A stretch of 64,000 bases of DNA from Monomorium pharaonis (Eukaryota; Arthropoda; Insecta; Hymenoptera; Formicidae). The notes under the pieces are model-generated. The model worked only from the letters and a program-made list of their open reading frames with translations. It did not search any database and had not been told where the DNA came from. Positions 12,933 to 22,852 of this stretch are shown here, in pieces (within the stretch, counting starts at the first letter, position 1; the number at the start of each line of letters is the position of its first letter). A program made the translations under genes and the position numbers. The stretch is taken from contig NC_050472.1 of the NCBI RefSeq assembly GCF_013373865.1, positions 3,927,757 to 3,991,756 of the forward strand, read 5' to 3'.

Positions 12933-12974
12933 ATGGAATTTGCGACAATGGACTGCTATCAGAATTGTCATCAG
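12933..12974 (+). CDS. Pfk: Candidate first coding exon of phosphofructokinase (short N-terminus)
   Basis: ATG at 12933 opens 14 codons (MEFATMDCYQNCHQ) and runs into a strong donor CAG|GTAAGT at 12975. The exon ends in phase 0, as required by the first shared exon at 17010, whose nine codons before the internal ATG (SYKEYCDTV) have no stop. Splicing would give a 23-residue extension ahead of MAEDTSAQ. The intron would be 4 kb. Support is donor quality and phase only; it may instead be a 5' UTR exon with the ATG at 17037 used. Confidence 0.5.
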
Positions 12975-13391
12975 GTAAGTTGATCATTTTTTAAAATAAA
13001 TAAAAAAACCTGGGAAACGAACGACTATAAAATAAGAGATCGATCAGATTTATCGCGCGATGTCATCTACTTTTCTTATCTTTTCTTCTATCTTAATCGG
13101 TTTTCGCAATATTCCATTTAAAACTGCAGTGAATGTTGATTGATTGTACATTAGCTCCTGTTTCGATATCAATTATGATATCAAGTGTATAATGAATATC
13201 CATTTTGAACACGAAATTTTCGCTTCTACGCTGATAAATAATGGCTGGCAGTATATAAATATTTGTTATTTATTCTTACACATTAATATATCATTGCATA
13301 CGCGGAGTTTATATGAAAAACTAAAAATATGCTTCATATATCGATTGTCTGTATCGAGAATCATCATGATTTTACAATTTTCGGAAATACC

Positions 13392-13628
13392 CAGTGTTGT
13401 TAGACGGGACGGTTTTTCTCACGCATGCGCGTCAAATATAACATTATTAAGTATAAAAATCTGATTTATATAGGTTTTTTAGGAGCTCTACATTTTGACT
13501 ATATATTTAAACATTATATTAAATTTTTTTTTAAAGTCAAGATTGTATAAAATCAAATAAAATAATAGTCAATTATGCTGCGAATTCTTGCGCATGCACG
13601 AGAAAAACCGTCTCGTCTAACAGCATTG
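13392..13628. mobile_element. hAT-like MITE with 8-bp target-site duplication
   Basis: Inverted termini begin CAGTGTTGTTAGACGGGACG on the left (13392) and, read inward on the other strand, CAATGCTGTTAGACGAGACG on the right (ending 13628). The similarity continues through a shared GGTTTTTCTC and a GCATGCGC core, about 40 bp in all. The 237-bp body has no ORF. Flanks GAAATACC (13384-13391) and GAAGTACC (13629-13636) agree at 7 of 8 positions. A CA..G terminus plus an 8-bp duplication is the signature of hAT-superfamily elements; nonautonomous. Confidence 0.8.
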
Positions 13629-14029
13629 GAAGTACCTATGCAAAAAAAGTAAAATATATTTTTATATATTTTCTCTTTATTATCTACATTTATCGATCGT
13701 AGCGTCTAATGTATTTTACGTAGATAGAATTATTAATTTTTTAGAGAAGGGTCGTCAATACCAAAATAAGAGATGTCATTTTATCATATCTCTTGAAAGT
13801 TAAAAATGTATAAAACTTTAGAGACAAATACTAACTAGAAAGTGTCTTCTGTCAAACGTTATAGCAAATTTTATAATATCGTTTTCGAATTTTGCCATAA
13901 TTAAGTGTTCTATTTTCCACGTTGATATTTACGATTTTCCTCTATTAAGTATTTAATGAACACGAGTTGTTGGCACACGACAACAGTGTTGACAGAGTTA
14001 ACCCCCGATTAAAAGTGCTCGGAATTAAT

Positions 14030-15240
14030 TAAAGCGAGGCTACCGGCGCACTTCAGTTCTATATTTCGAATCTTCCGCGCGTCGCGCGCGATCGCCGAAA
14101 TCGCGCGCGGCGATTGGCTCGATTGGCCTCGGTGGTGGCAGCGATGGTGGGGGGTGGTGCGCGGGCCAGCCCAAAGGTCACCTTCAGTTGGCCGGACGTG
14201 GCTGTGGCGGTGGCAGATGTGTGTCAGAGGAGCGTCGGTAACGGAGGGACATCGTCGTCGTCGTCAGTCGCGTTTCTCTGGTGAGTTGAATCGCTTGTAG
14301 TCGATCGGTCGGCGATCGTCGATCGGTCGGCGATCGTCGATCGGTCGCGTCGATTTTCGAGCGCGCGGCGCCCGTCATCGCCAACGTCATCGTCGCCGTC
14401 GCGACGCCTGACACTTGCTTGCACCTTGCACGCGACTGTCAATTGATCGGTCAGCGCGTGCGGGTCTCGTCGATTCGCGCTTCCCCGCGTCGCGTTCGGC
14501 CGAATGTTATTTGCCGCCGAGTCGCCGAGTCCAGTGATATTTGCTCGCTGTTTTATCTTCCCTCATGTGGACCGAGGGATGCTTTTAGGTTAACCTCTCT
14601 CAGGTAGGCAAGCACACGTTCGCTCGCTGTGACAGAATAAACGGGTAGCGATTCAACGTGACGCTTTTGAATCGATTTCAATGAACGCCAGACAATACGA
14701 GGAGCGAGAGATGATACGGGATCAGGGGATTATCGTGATTAATTGCGATTGTCCGCGAACAATCGATTTTCGTCGCTCGGTGTACTTTGGGGGAGTGTGT
14801 GTGTTGCTCCAACGAGAGCGTTACAGAAGATCTCGTCGTCGTCGTCGTCGTCGTTGTTGTTGGCATCCGTCGTACGCGCGGAGCATATATTATATTCGCC
14901 CGATGACACAACTGCATTTTTCTGCACGCGGAATGCAGCTGTGTTTATTATCTATTATCGCGCGTCGCAGAGGAGCGGGAGATTTGTGCCCCTGGTGACT
15001 CCGATCGCGCGATTTCGCTCTCTCACTCGCCGGACGAAAAAATTCTATACAAGCACCGCGTGAATTAGAACGCGCCGTTCTCGTCACGCGACTCACTGGA
15101 CGAAAAAAGCTCCTCGCAAGCTGGCGAACGGCGATAACTTTGCAGCTGCGAAGACGTTAATGTGTTGTTGTCTCCCCTCGCTTTGAACCGCAGCCAGATT
15201 ACGTTCGCGCGCACGTGTCGTTTAATTTTAAAACGCAGAA
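14030..15240 (+). promoter_or_regulatory. CpG-rich island, candidate alternative promoter or 5' noncoding exon
   Basis: The block stands out by dense CpG. It contains an initiator-like TCAGTC at 14264-14269 followed by a good donor at 14281 (GTGAGTTG), and a second possible donor after CTCTCAG near 14604 (GTAGGC). An 18-bp direct repeat (GATCGGTCGGCGATCGTC) occurs about 2.5 times near 14303-14347, and a CGT triplet run lies near 14830-14855. It is upstream of phosphofructokinase and downstream of the other candidate first exon, so an alternative promoter is the simplest reading. Small ORFs here look like chance products of CpG-rich DNA. Confidence 0.35.
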
Positions 15241-16021
15241 CGTATGTATACTCGCGTGTCGCAACAGGCAGTTCCGATAGGTTCGATCTGGATTTTTCCG
15301 CACTGTGATTCTTCCTTCTGCTTTCGAAACTCTTTCAGCATTTAAATCCATTATCGAGCCCTTTCATACTATTTGCTGCCAATTGAGATGCTACGACACT
15401 CGTGTATTCTCTTCTCCTCTGTATATATATTTTTTATCATTTTTTATTATTATACGCGAATTGGAGTATAATATAAAATTAATTGTTTTTGTTATTGTTG
15501 TCTTGTTGAAATACTGTAATTTGTATATAAAATGAATGTAAAAAATACTAGTTCGTATAGGAGATTCTCTGTACAACTTTATTATTAGAATAGAATAATT
15601 AACAGTCCATTAATAAAGAACATAATAGATCATATATATATGTATATATATATATATATATTTGCTTTCTAAAGTATCAAAAATTGGATATATTAAACCT
15701 TTAAATTGTCGGAAAAGTCACTTTCGTGGTTCTGAACAAAGTTCGAAATCTCGCGTAACGTGTATATTATTTATACAAATAAATTTTTGGGAAGAAATTC
15801 ATTATTTTAATGAAAAAATGCCGGCAGCGTAAAAGCTAAATGTACGAGTATCTTTTATACTCACTATGCATTTCTCTTTTATGTTTTTTATTATGCGCGA
15901 ATTAGAATATAATAAATTGAAGTATGTACATAAATCTAAAGATCGATCTTTACGTACCTGAGTGACTATCAAAGCTGTTCAGTGCACTTTTTTTTTACGA
16001 AATGATCAGAACAGCTGCGAT

Positions 16022-16387
16022 ATGTATCTCGAATTGATCGAAATAAGATTAAAATTTTGGATCAACGCAAGAATTATCGTGTGGAGGAAAATGTTGGAGA
16101 GTCACGGAACCGCTCGATGTTGTTGCGCGAATGCGATTTATTCGCGAGGCTATGCGAAAAGCGACAGCGATCCGGACGATGCTCCAGACGCGCCCGGAAG
16201 CAGTGCGGGAGTGCAGGATGTAGACGTGGCGAGGAGAAATTCGACGAATTCCACTAAAATTGAATCGTCGCTGTCGAGGGAATCCTCGCAAAAGTCTATC
16301 GCAGTCGAGATACTGAGGAAGATCGACCCCGATAGAATGAGCAGGATCAGCATGCAAAATTTAAAGCTCTCCTCATTATTTCCGGAG
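16022..16387 (+). CDS. Pfk: Candidate alternative N-terminal exon of phosphofructokinase with GC donor
   Basis: An open frame with ATG at 16022 or, more likely, 16091 runs to CCGGAG followed by GCAAGC at 16388, a good match to the GC-AG donor type. It ends in phase 0, the phase needed to join 17010. The encoded 99-122 residues are polar and serine-rich. They include RRNST, which fits the protein kinase A consensus, and SLSRESSQKS, suggesting a regulatory, phosphorylatable extension. It is not homologous to anything I recognise. Base composition is GC-richer than the surrounding intron, as expected of coding DNA. If the GC donor is wrong, the frame stops at 16402 and the exon is not coding for this enzyme. 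Confidence 0.45.
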
Positions 16388-16440
16388 GCAAGCTCGCGTT
16401 AATAACATCACGCGCAATTCCGTTTCTTTTTTCCGGCATA

Positions 16441-16653
16441 CCCAGAAAAAACACGATTTTGCTGAAATATCTAAAAATTTAGATCGATACAGGTCTAACA
16501 GTAATTTTGTTGAACCATTGAAATGGATTATGAAAGAATGTTGAAGGATGTGATGAGCAATATTACAAAAAGCTTTGACATTGTAGCAAACAATTAATTA
16601 TTTTCATATCTAACTAAACTTTTAGATATTTCAACAAAATCGTTCTTTTCATG
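16441..16653. mobile_element. TA-flanked MITE-like inverted-repeat element
   Basis: The left arm (16441-16484, containing ACGATTTTGCTGAAATATCT) and the right arm (about 16611-16653, complementary, with ACGATTTTGTTGAAATATCT on the minus strand) form about 40-bp imperfect inverted repeats. Both outer ends abut TA (16439-16440 and 16654-16655), as in Tc1/mariner-type insertions. No ORF. It lies in the intron just after the candidate GC-donor exon of phosphofructokinase. Confidence 0.65.
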
Positions 16654-17036
16654 TAGAAATTCATGCACAATAAAAGAAAAGAAATTAGAAAATGAAAAGA
16701 AATTAGAAAATTCACTTTCGGGCAGATGTTCTGGGGACGCAGCTACGAATCGATTGAACGGTTACCAACTGGCTCTTCGTTTGAGATAAACTTTGACGTG
16801 TCTGAGGAAGATTACGCCAGGAGTCTACGTTTCCCACGTTTTTTAAGAAAAGTTATGATCCTTTATCAAGCTTCTATTTGTATCTGTTCGTTGTAAAATA
16901 TACAGAAATTGTTACATCATCGTCGCGTCTGATGTAAAATAAGGGAGATTTGAAAAGAAACAACGAATATAGCTTCTAAAAAATATCATAACTTTAAATT
17001 GCATTACAGAGTTACAAGGAATACTGCGATACAGTC

Positions 17037-20000
17037 ATGGCCGAAGACACGTCGGCTCAGAAGTTTATAAAACCTGGGAGTCACAAGGGCAAGGGCATCG
17101 CTGTGTTCACCAGTGGAGGCGACTCTCAGGGTATATCGGAATAATCATATAAATTAAAGCAGTTCTACAATAGTGTAAACGTAGTGTAAATGATCATGAG
17201 GCGCTGTTTACTACTCTTACCAGTACTAATTAGTTTTAATTATCTTGGTTTATAATTTTCTTTTCATCTTATTCTCATTTTAAGAATAAAATCGAGATTA
17301 AAATTAATTTATGTTGATAGAAATGGATTTAATAGCTACGCCTCCTTCAATTTTGTACAATCACTTACAACAACGTTCACATTATAGTAAAATGGCTTTA
17401 TATATTTGTAGTAACTTAAACTAACTTTTGATCTTTTATTTTTCAGGAATGAATGCCGCCGTACGGGCGGTCGTGAGAATGGGCATCTATCTCGGGTGCA
17501 GGGTGTACTTTATCAAGGAAGGCTATCAAGGTATGGTGGACGGTGGAAAATACATCGAGGAAGCTACATGGTCGTCCGTATCTTGCATCATTCACAAAGT
17601 AGGCATTACAAAGCTGAAAGTGGTGCGTAATCATTCATTTATGCATTATTAACGCATGTATTTCTTTTACTTTTTAAGGGTGGTACAGTAATCGGTTCCG
17701 CCCGATGCCAAGATTTCAGGGAGCGTCCCGGTCGCTTAAAAGCCGCCAAGAACTTGGTTAACTTGGGAATAACTAATTTAGTGGTAATCGGCGGAGACGG
17801 CTCCCTTACGGGTGCCAATCTCTTTAAAGAGGAGTGGTCCTCGCTTCTGAAGGCGCTAGTCGAATCTGGTGAATAAGAAACGTCGCTTTAGAAAATCGCT
17901 TTATCCTTGCGTTCTATCGAAATTAATGCGCTTATTTCTCATCAGGTGACATAACTGCCGAACAGTGCGAAAAATACAAGCACTTGCATATTGTCGGTCT
18001 AGTAGGTTCCATCGATAACGATTTTTGCGGCACGGATATGACGATTGGTACCGATTCCGCGCTGCATCGTATCATTGAAAGTATCGATGCTATAGCTAGC
18101 ACAGCCTACTCGCATCAGAGAACGTTTATAATGGAAGTCATGGGTCGTCATTGCGGGTAAGACTATTATTGATTTTATTATCGAGAGAATAATTCAAAAT
18201 TTATATCGGTAAATGATTTTATATAGAGTCATAATAGTTTTCTAACATAGAAAAGTATCATTTCATTGACGGAAATCTAGAGCACAAGAGATTAAGGTCT
18301 ATATATAATTATCGCCCGAAACAATCTGTTGACTTTGGAAGTGAAACATAGATAAATAAACGACTTTCGATTAGGTATCTGGCTATCGTGGGTGCTTTAG
18401 CTGCTGAGGCAGACTATGTTTTCTTCCCAGAATGTCCGCCTCCCGTCGACTGGCCTGAAAAATTATGTAAAAAATTGGAGCAGGCATGTCTGATAGACTT
18501 ACTCAAATTTTACAGATTTTGCATTGCTAATTTTTTACTAACTTAACTAAATGTGAGGATTGAGTTTTTATGTATGTCGGTTTTTTTGGTTGCTTAAATG
18601 TTCTGATTTAAAATCGGATTACGTGACATCCTTGAATGTATATTCCTCTAAATACAATGACATAAAGAGGAATACGAAAAATGTATTTACATTTCATCCC
18701 CTCGTTAATTAATATAAAATCAGATATAATATGTCGGATGGTACTGAAGATAATTAGATGGCAGAGCCTTTCAGGTACCTGACATTAGCGTCAAGTTTGT
18801 CTACTGAAGCCACTTATTGCTTTATTCCTGAGTCTCCGACAAGTGGTGACTGGGTCGAGGAGCTATGCCAAGGTTTGCGACAGGCACGTTTCTCAACCAG
18901 TCGTTACTTTAAAATATTATTTAATATATGTTCTAATGAAATGAGCGATTTAATCAGTAATTTAAAGATATACGCGAGAAAGCTTAAATTCGCGTTTATT
19001 TTTGGTACTTTTAAACGCGGTACAACTTCTCTGAGATAGATAATTAATTACAATCGGATCACGTATTTTGTATGTATGAAATTTTCTTGTTTTTTGCCAT
19101 TCGTCCCGTTAGCGCTTACGTGAAAATTTACCGTGGATGTATTAATTTTTATCCACATGTTTCGATCAAGCGTAACCTTATAAATTCATAATCACGTGAT
19201 GATTGATTAATGTGACGTGCAACATTATTTTATATAATATATTAAAATATCGCATTGTAAGAGAAAAGTTGTAGTTAGGTTTATTACAATATACATTACA
19301 GTTATCTAGCTCTGGTGGCAGCTATATGTTGTGAGGCTGATTATGTTTTCATCCCAGAATGGCCACCCGAGCGAGATTGGCCCAACAAGCTGTGCAAAAA
19401 ATTATTGCAGGTTCGACAAATTTTTTTTTAATTTTTTAGAACAAGTATATTTATATTTCTTATGATTTACAACCTGCAAGATAAACTGCACATTGCTTGC
19501 TGCATAATTCACGCTTTGTTATTTTAATATTACAAATGATAGCAATTATTTTAATTGCTTATTTTTATTTGATTATTTTTTTGTATGATAAAATATTTGT
19601 GCAATATGCTTTGAAAGCATTTTTTTTCTCAGCATAGAAAGTAAAGTAATATTATTTAACAAGGTCAAATGTGCATGTTATGTTAAATTTATAATATTAT
19701 GTATGTGTATGTGTATTATTTTAACATAAAGTATATAAAATTCTGCTAACTTTAATTAATCCCCTTAATTGTGCTGCTAATACAATTCAAAGATTTATAT
19801 TTTTAATATTGTATATACATCTTTTTTATATTATTATTATCAGTGTATCTATTACACTATTGAGTTAATTTCCTATATTTCTTTGTCTTTTTATAGCTAC
19901 TTTTTTTAGATCTATTTAAGCAAAACTTGAACTTTAAACATATACAATAGATTTTTGTTATTGTGCAACTTTTTTCAGGAAAGACTTACTGGTCAACGGC

Positions 20001-22852
20001 TTAATATTATTATCGTGGCTGAAGGAGCTGTCGACAGAAACGGCGATCCAATCACTACTGATAAAGTGCATAAAGTTGTCGTGGATAAATTACAGCAGGA
20101 TACGAGAGTCACTGTTCTAGGTCACGTACAAAGAGGTGGCAATCCTTCAGCGTTTGATAGAGTTTTGGTAAGGTATTACAATTTAGGATTTTTATTATCG
20201 GGACACATAATAAACACATATCATTTTTTAATGCAATGCAACTTTTTAATATACATTTACTTTTTTCTTTACAATGTTTTAAAATATAATACTTGTGTTA
20301 TACTTTTAAGAAATAATATGCATTACAGGGATGCCGGATGGGAGCTGAAGCTGTGATGGCTTTAATGGAAGCAACTCCCGATACGGAAGCCTGCGTCGTT
20401 ACGTTGGACGGTAACCAAGCTGTAAGATTACCACTTATGGAATGTGTTCGTCGTACGAAGGCCGTATCGCAGGCTATGGCTGATAAAAACTGGGATCTTG
20501 CTGTTCAGCTTCGAGGAAAGTGAGTAAATCAATATGAAATGTTATACCAATATGCAAAATATAAAGTACTAAATATAAATATAATTAATAAATGTGTATG
20601 CATCTATTTATTTTTTCTAGAGGTTTCGAACGCAACTTAGAAACTTACAAAATGCTGACTCGTTTGAAAGCGCCACATTTGATGGATATTAATAAGGTAT
20701 GATCATTTTCCGTTTACAGCTAAATTTATTCTAATGAAAACCCGAAAAACTCCGTTGTATTTAACACGATATTAATACAGCATTAATATCGTCAAAAAAG
20801 CAGAAGTATTTCGTGAGAATTTTGGGTCTCTAACATGTAAAATAAATAAAAAATATAATGAATAATGAAACATAGATTTTATATACATATATATTATTTA
20901 CTATTGCTTCAGGAAGTTAATGGCCGTACATTACCAAAGGTAAATCAAGCCTATGAGTTAAAAGCCTACAAGCATACATTCCTCTCAGATTTTGTACATA
21001 ATATGTCAATACAAATCTCCCTAATAATAGCACATTTTTCCCTTCATAGCAATACACTTTATGTGGACAAGTGAGTTAATCCTTTGGAGTAGAGAATGTG
21101 TGCCTTGTGTTAGAAATACATATCATTTACCGTATCGTCTCACGACCATCCTCCCATAGGCAGACGAAACGAAAGCATTGTGCGCTATTTAATATTCAAT
21201 TTCATATATAAAATGCGGTTTTTCAGCTTCTTGTGCACGTTGCATGATGCATTATATCGGCTTTTATTCTCGTTTATCTATGGTTTTATTACAGGATCAT
21301 TATACGTTGGCGGTTATGCATATAGGATCGCCGTCTTGTGGCATGAATGCAGCGGTTCGTTCCTTTGTGAGGAATTGTATCTATCGAGGTGACAAGGTAC
21401 ATGTCTAAAAATTCTGAATGCTGTCTTGTATATTTGTAATAATTCTCAATTTTATGTCTCGATTTGTAGGTATACGGTATCGGCGATGGAGTGCTAGGTC
21501 TGATAGCTGGTAGATTCAAACTAATGGATTGGCCATCGGTTACCGGCTGGGTCTCAGAAGGTGGCGCAAAATTGGGAACGAAGCGTGCACCACCCACAGA
21601 GGATCAGTTACCACAAATCGCTCAAAAGCTCAAAGAATTTGAAATACAGGCGTTGCTCATCATAGGTGGATTCGAGGTAACAATTTTGTTATGTGATTTT
21701 TGTACATTTACGTCCAAAGATAGTGGCGATAAAAGTATATTACTCTTCCTCAGGGTTATTTGACTGGCCTCACATTTGTCAAAGCGAGAGATAAGTACGA
21801 TGAGTTTAAAATTCCTATCGCTATGATTCCTGCGACTATTAGCAACAATGTACCAGGTACCGAGTTTTCATTAGGCTGCGATACAGCTTCAAATGAAATT
21901 ACGGAGGTAAGATCTGTGATACTTCTAAATTAATTTGAAGCGATTTAAGGTTTAATAGTTACTAATCATTTTATCCATTAGATCTGTGATCGCATTCGGC
22001 AATCGGCACAAGGTACTAAACGTCGCGTATTCATTATCGAGACGATGGGTGGTTACTGCGGATATTTAGCGACCGTTGCTGGTCTAGCCGGTGGTGCCGA
22101 CGCGGCGTACATTTATGAGGAGAAATTTAACATCAAAGATTTGAATCAAGATGTCATCGCAATGGCGGCAAAAATGTCGGAAGGCGTCGAGAGGGGTCTC
22201 ATTATTAGAAACGAGAATGCCAACGAAAATTACGATACTGAGTTTATGTTTAGACTTTTTAGCGAAGAAGGAAAGGGCTTATTCAGTTGTAGAAGGAATA
22301 TACTCGGTACACATTTTTTCACTCGGTCTTTTAAATGAAAGCCCAATATTTCCTTTAATATGCAATTAATTTTTAATTTTGTTGTGAAATATTTTTTAGG
22401 TCACATGCAGCAAGGAGGCTCGCCGACGCCTTTTGATCGTAACTTGGGTACAAAGATGGGCTCTAAGGCAGTAGAATGGTTCACCGACCAATTAAGAAAA
22501 TATACTAGTCCTGATGGCAAAACGTTCACTCCGTCAGCGGATAGCGCGGTGATGCTCGGTATCGTCAGACGCCAGTACAGATACACGCCATTTACGGAAC
22601 TTGACGAGGTTACCGACTTTGAGTATGTATCCTAATGAATTCAACGAATCGTATTAATTCTCGCCGATGCATAACATAATATTTTACGAATATTTTACGG
22701 TTATTAGACATCGCATTCCGACGTATCAATGGTGGATGAAGTTGCGTCCGTTGCTAAAAGTATTGGCGAAGCACGAGTCGACGTACGAAGAGGAAGGTCT
22801 CTACATGACTGTCGAAGAGATGGATCAACAAAAGGATCCGCCTCTCGTATAA
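17037..22852 (+). CDS. Pfk: ATP-dependent 6-phosphofructokinase, complete
   Basis: Catalyses fructose-6-phosphate + ATP to fructose-1,6-bisphosphate, the committed step of cytosolic glycolysis. Exons: 17010-17130 (ATG 17037), 17447-17598, 17679-17868, 17946-18156, one of 18375-18483 / 18775-18883 / 19302-19410, 19979-20167, 20329-20519, 20621-20696, 20913-20939, 21295-21396, 21470-21676, 21754-21906, 21982-22306, 22400-22622, 22708-22852. From the ATG at 17037 the product is 797 residues, normal for the duplicated animal enzyme. N-terminal catalytic half: TSGGDSQG near residue 25, catalytic SIDNDFCGTD, substrate-binding MGRHCG, VAEGA, GHVQRGG. C-terminal regulatory half: GSPSCGMNAA, TISNNVPGTEFSLG, ETMGGYCGYLA, GHMQQGGSPTPFDR. 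All exon phases close. The exon at 17010 also has nine open codons before the ATG, allowing N-terminal extensions from upstream exons. Identification is certain; which internal exon is used is not known from DNA. Confidence 0.96.
18375..18483 (+). CDS. Pfk: Phosphofructokinase mutually exclusive exon 5a (GC donor)
   Basis: 109 nt. It follows ATTAG and completes the split glycine codon of MGRHCG. It encodes YLAIVGALAAEADYVFFPE, then CPPPVDWPEKLCKKLEQ. The donor reads CAG|GCATGT, so the intron starts with GC rather than GT. Its length and phase equal those of 5b and 5c, and the pattern YL.L....EA.Y.F.PE.P...DW...LC..L.Q is kept. Confidence 0.85.
18775..18883 (+). CDS. Pfk: Phosphofructokinase mutually exclusive exon 5b (GC donor, most divergent)
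   Basis: 109 nt after CCTTTCAG, encoding YLTLASSLSTEATYCFIPE and then SPTSGDWVEELCQGLRQ. The donor is CAG|GCACGT, again GC. This copy has lost the acidic/aromatic EADYVF seen in 5a and 5c (EATYCF here) and is the most changed, yet it keeps frame, length and both splice sites. That argues for a specialised isoform rather than a dead copy. Confidence 0.82.
19302..19410 (+). CDS. Pfk: Phosphofructokinase mutually exclusive exon 5c (GT donor)
   Basis: 109 nt after CATTACAG, encoding YLALVAAICCEADYVFIPE and then WPPERDWPNKLCKKLLQ. This is the copy closest to typical animal phosphofructokinase and the only one with a normal GT donor (CAG|GTTCGA). It is followed 0.57 kb later by the shared exon at 19979 (ERLTGQRLN). 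Confidence 0.87.
20913..20939 (+). CDS. Pfk: Phosphofructokinase 27-nt microexon
   Basis: GCTTCAG|GAAGTT... to CCAAAG|GTAAAT encodes EVNGRTLPK, phase 0 at both ends. Its neighbours (ending DINK at 20696 and starting DHYTLAVMHIG at 21295) are also phase 0, so the exon can be skipped without a frameshift. It lies in the linker between the two halves of the enzyme, whose length varies in the family. Confidence 0.65.

Larger units (their letters stand above)
12975..16021 (+). other. Phosphofructokinase 5' intron or alternative-promoter region
   Basis: This region is AT-rich apart from the CpG-dense block annotated at 14030-15240. It holds a hAT-like MITE at 13392-13628 and a TA microsatellite at about 15635-15660. 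No further coding exon was seen. Confidence 0.5.

Noticed and set aside
20940..21074. Open frame continuing after the 27-nt microexon
   Set aside because: It runs over a clear donor (AAG|GTAAAT) into sequence with no similarity to the enzyme, so it is intronic read-through.
21048..21078. Possible extra phosphofructokinase exon (CATAG ... ACAAGTGAGTT)
   Set aside because: Either possible border gives 22 or 23 nt, which would shift the frame between two phase-0 exons.
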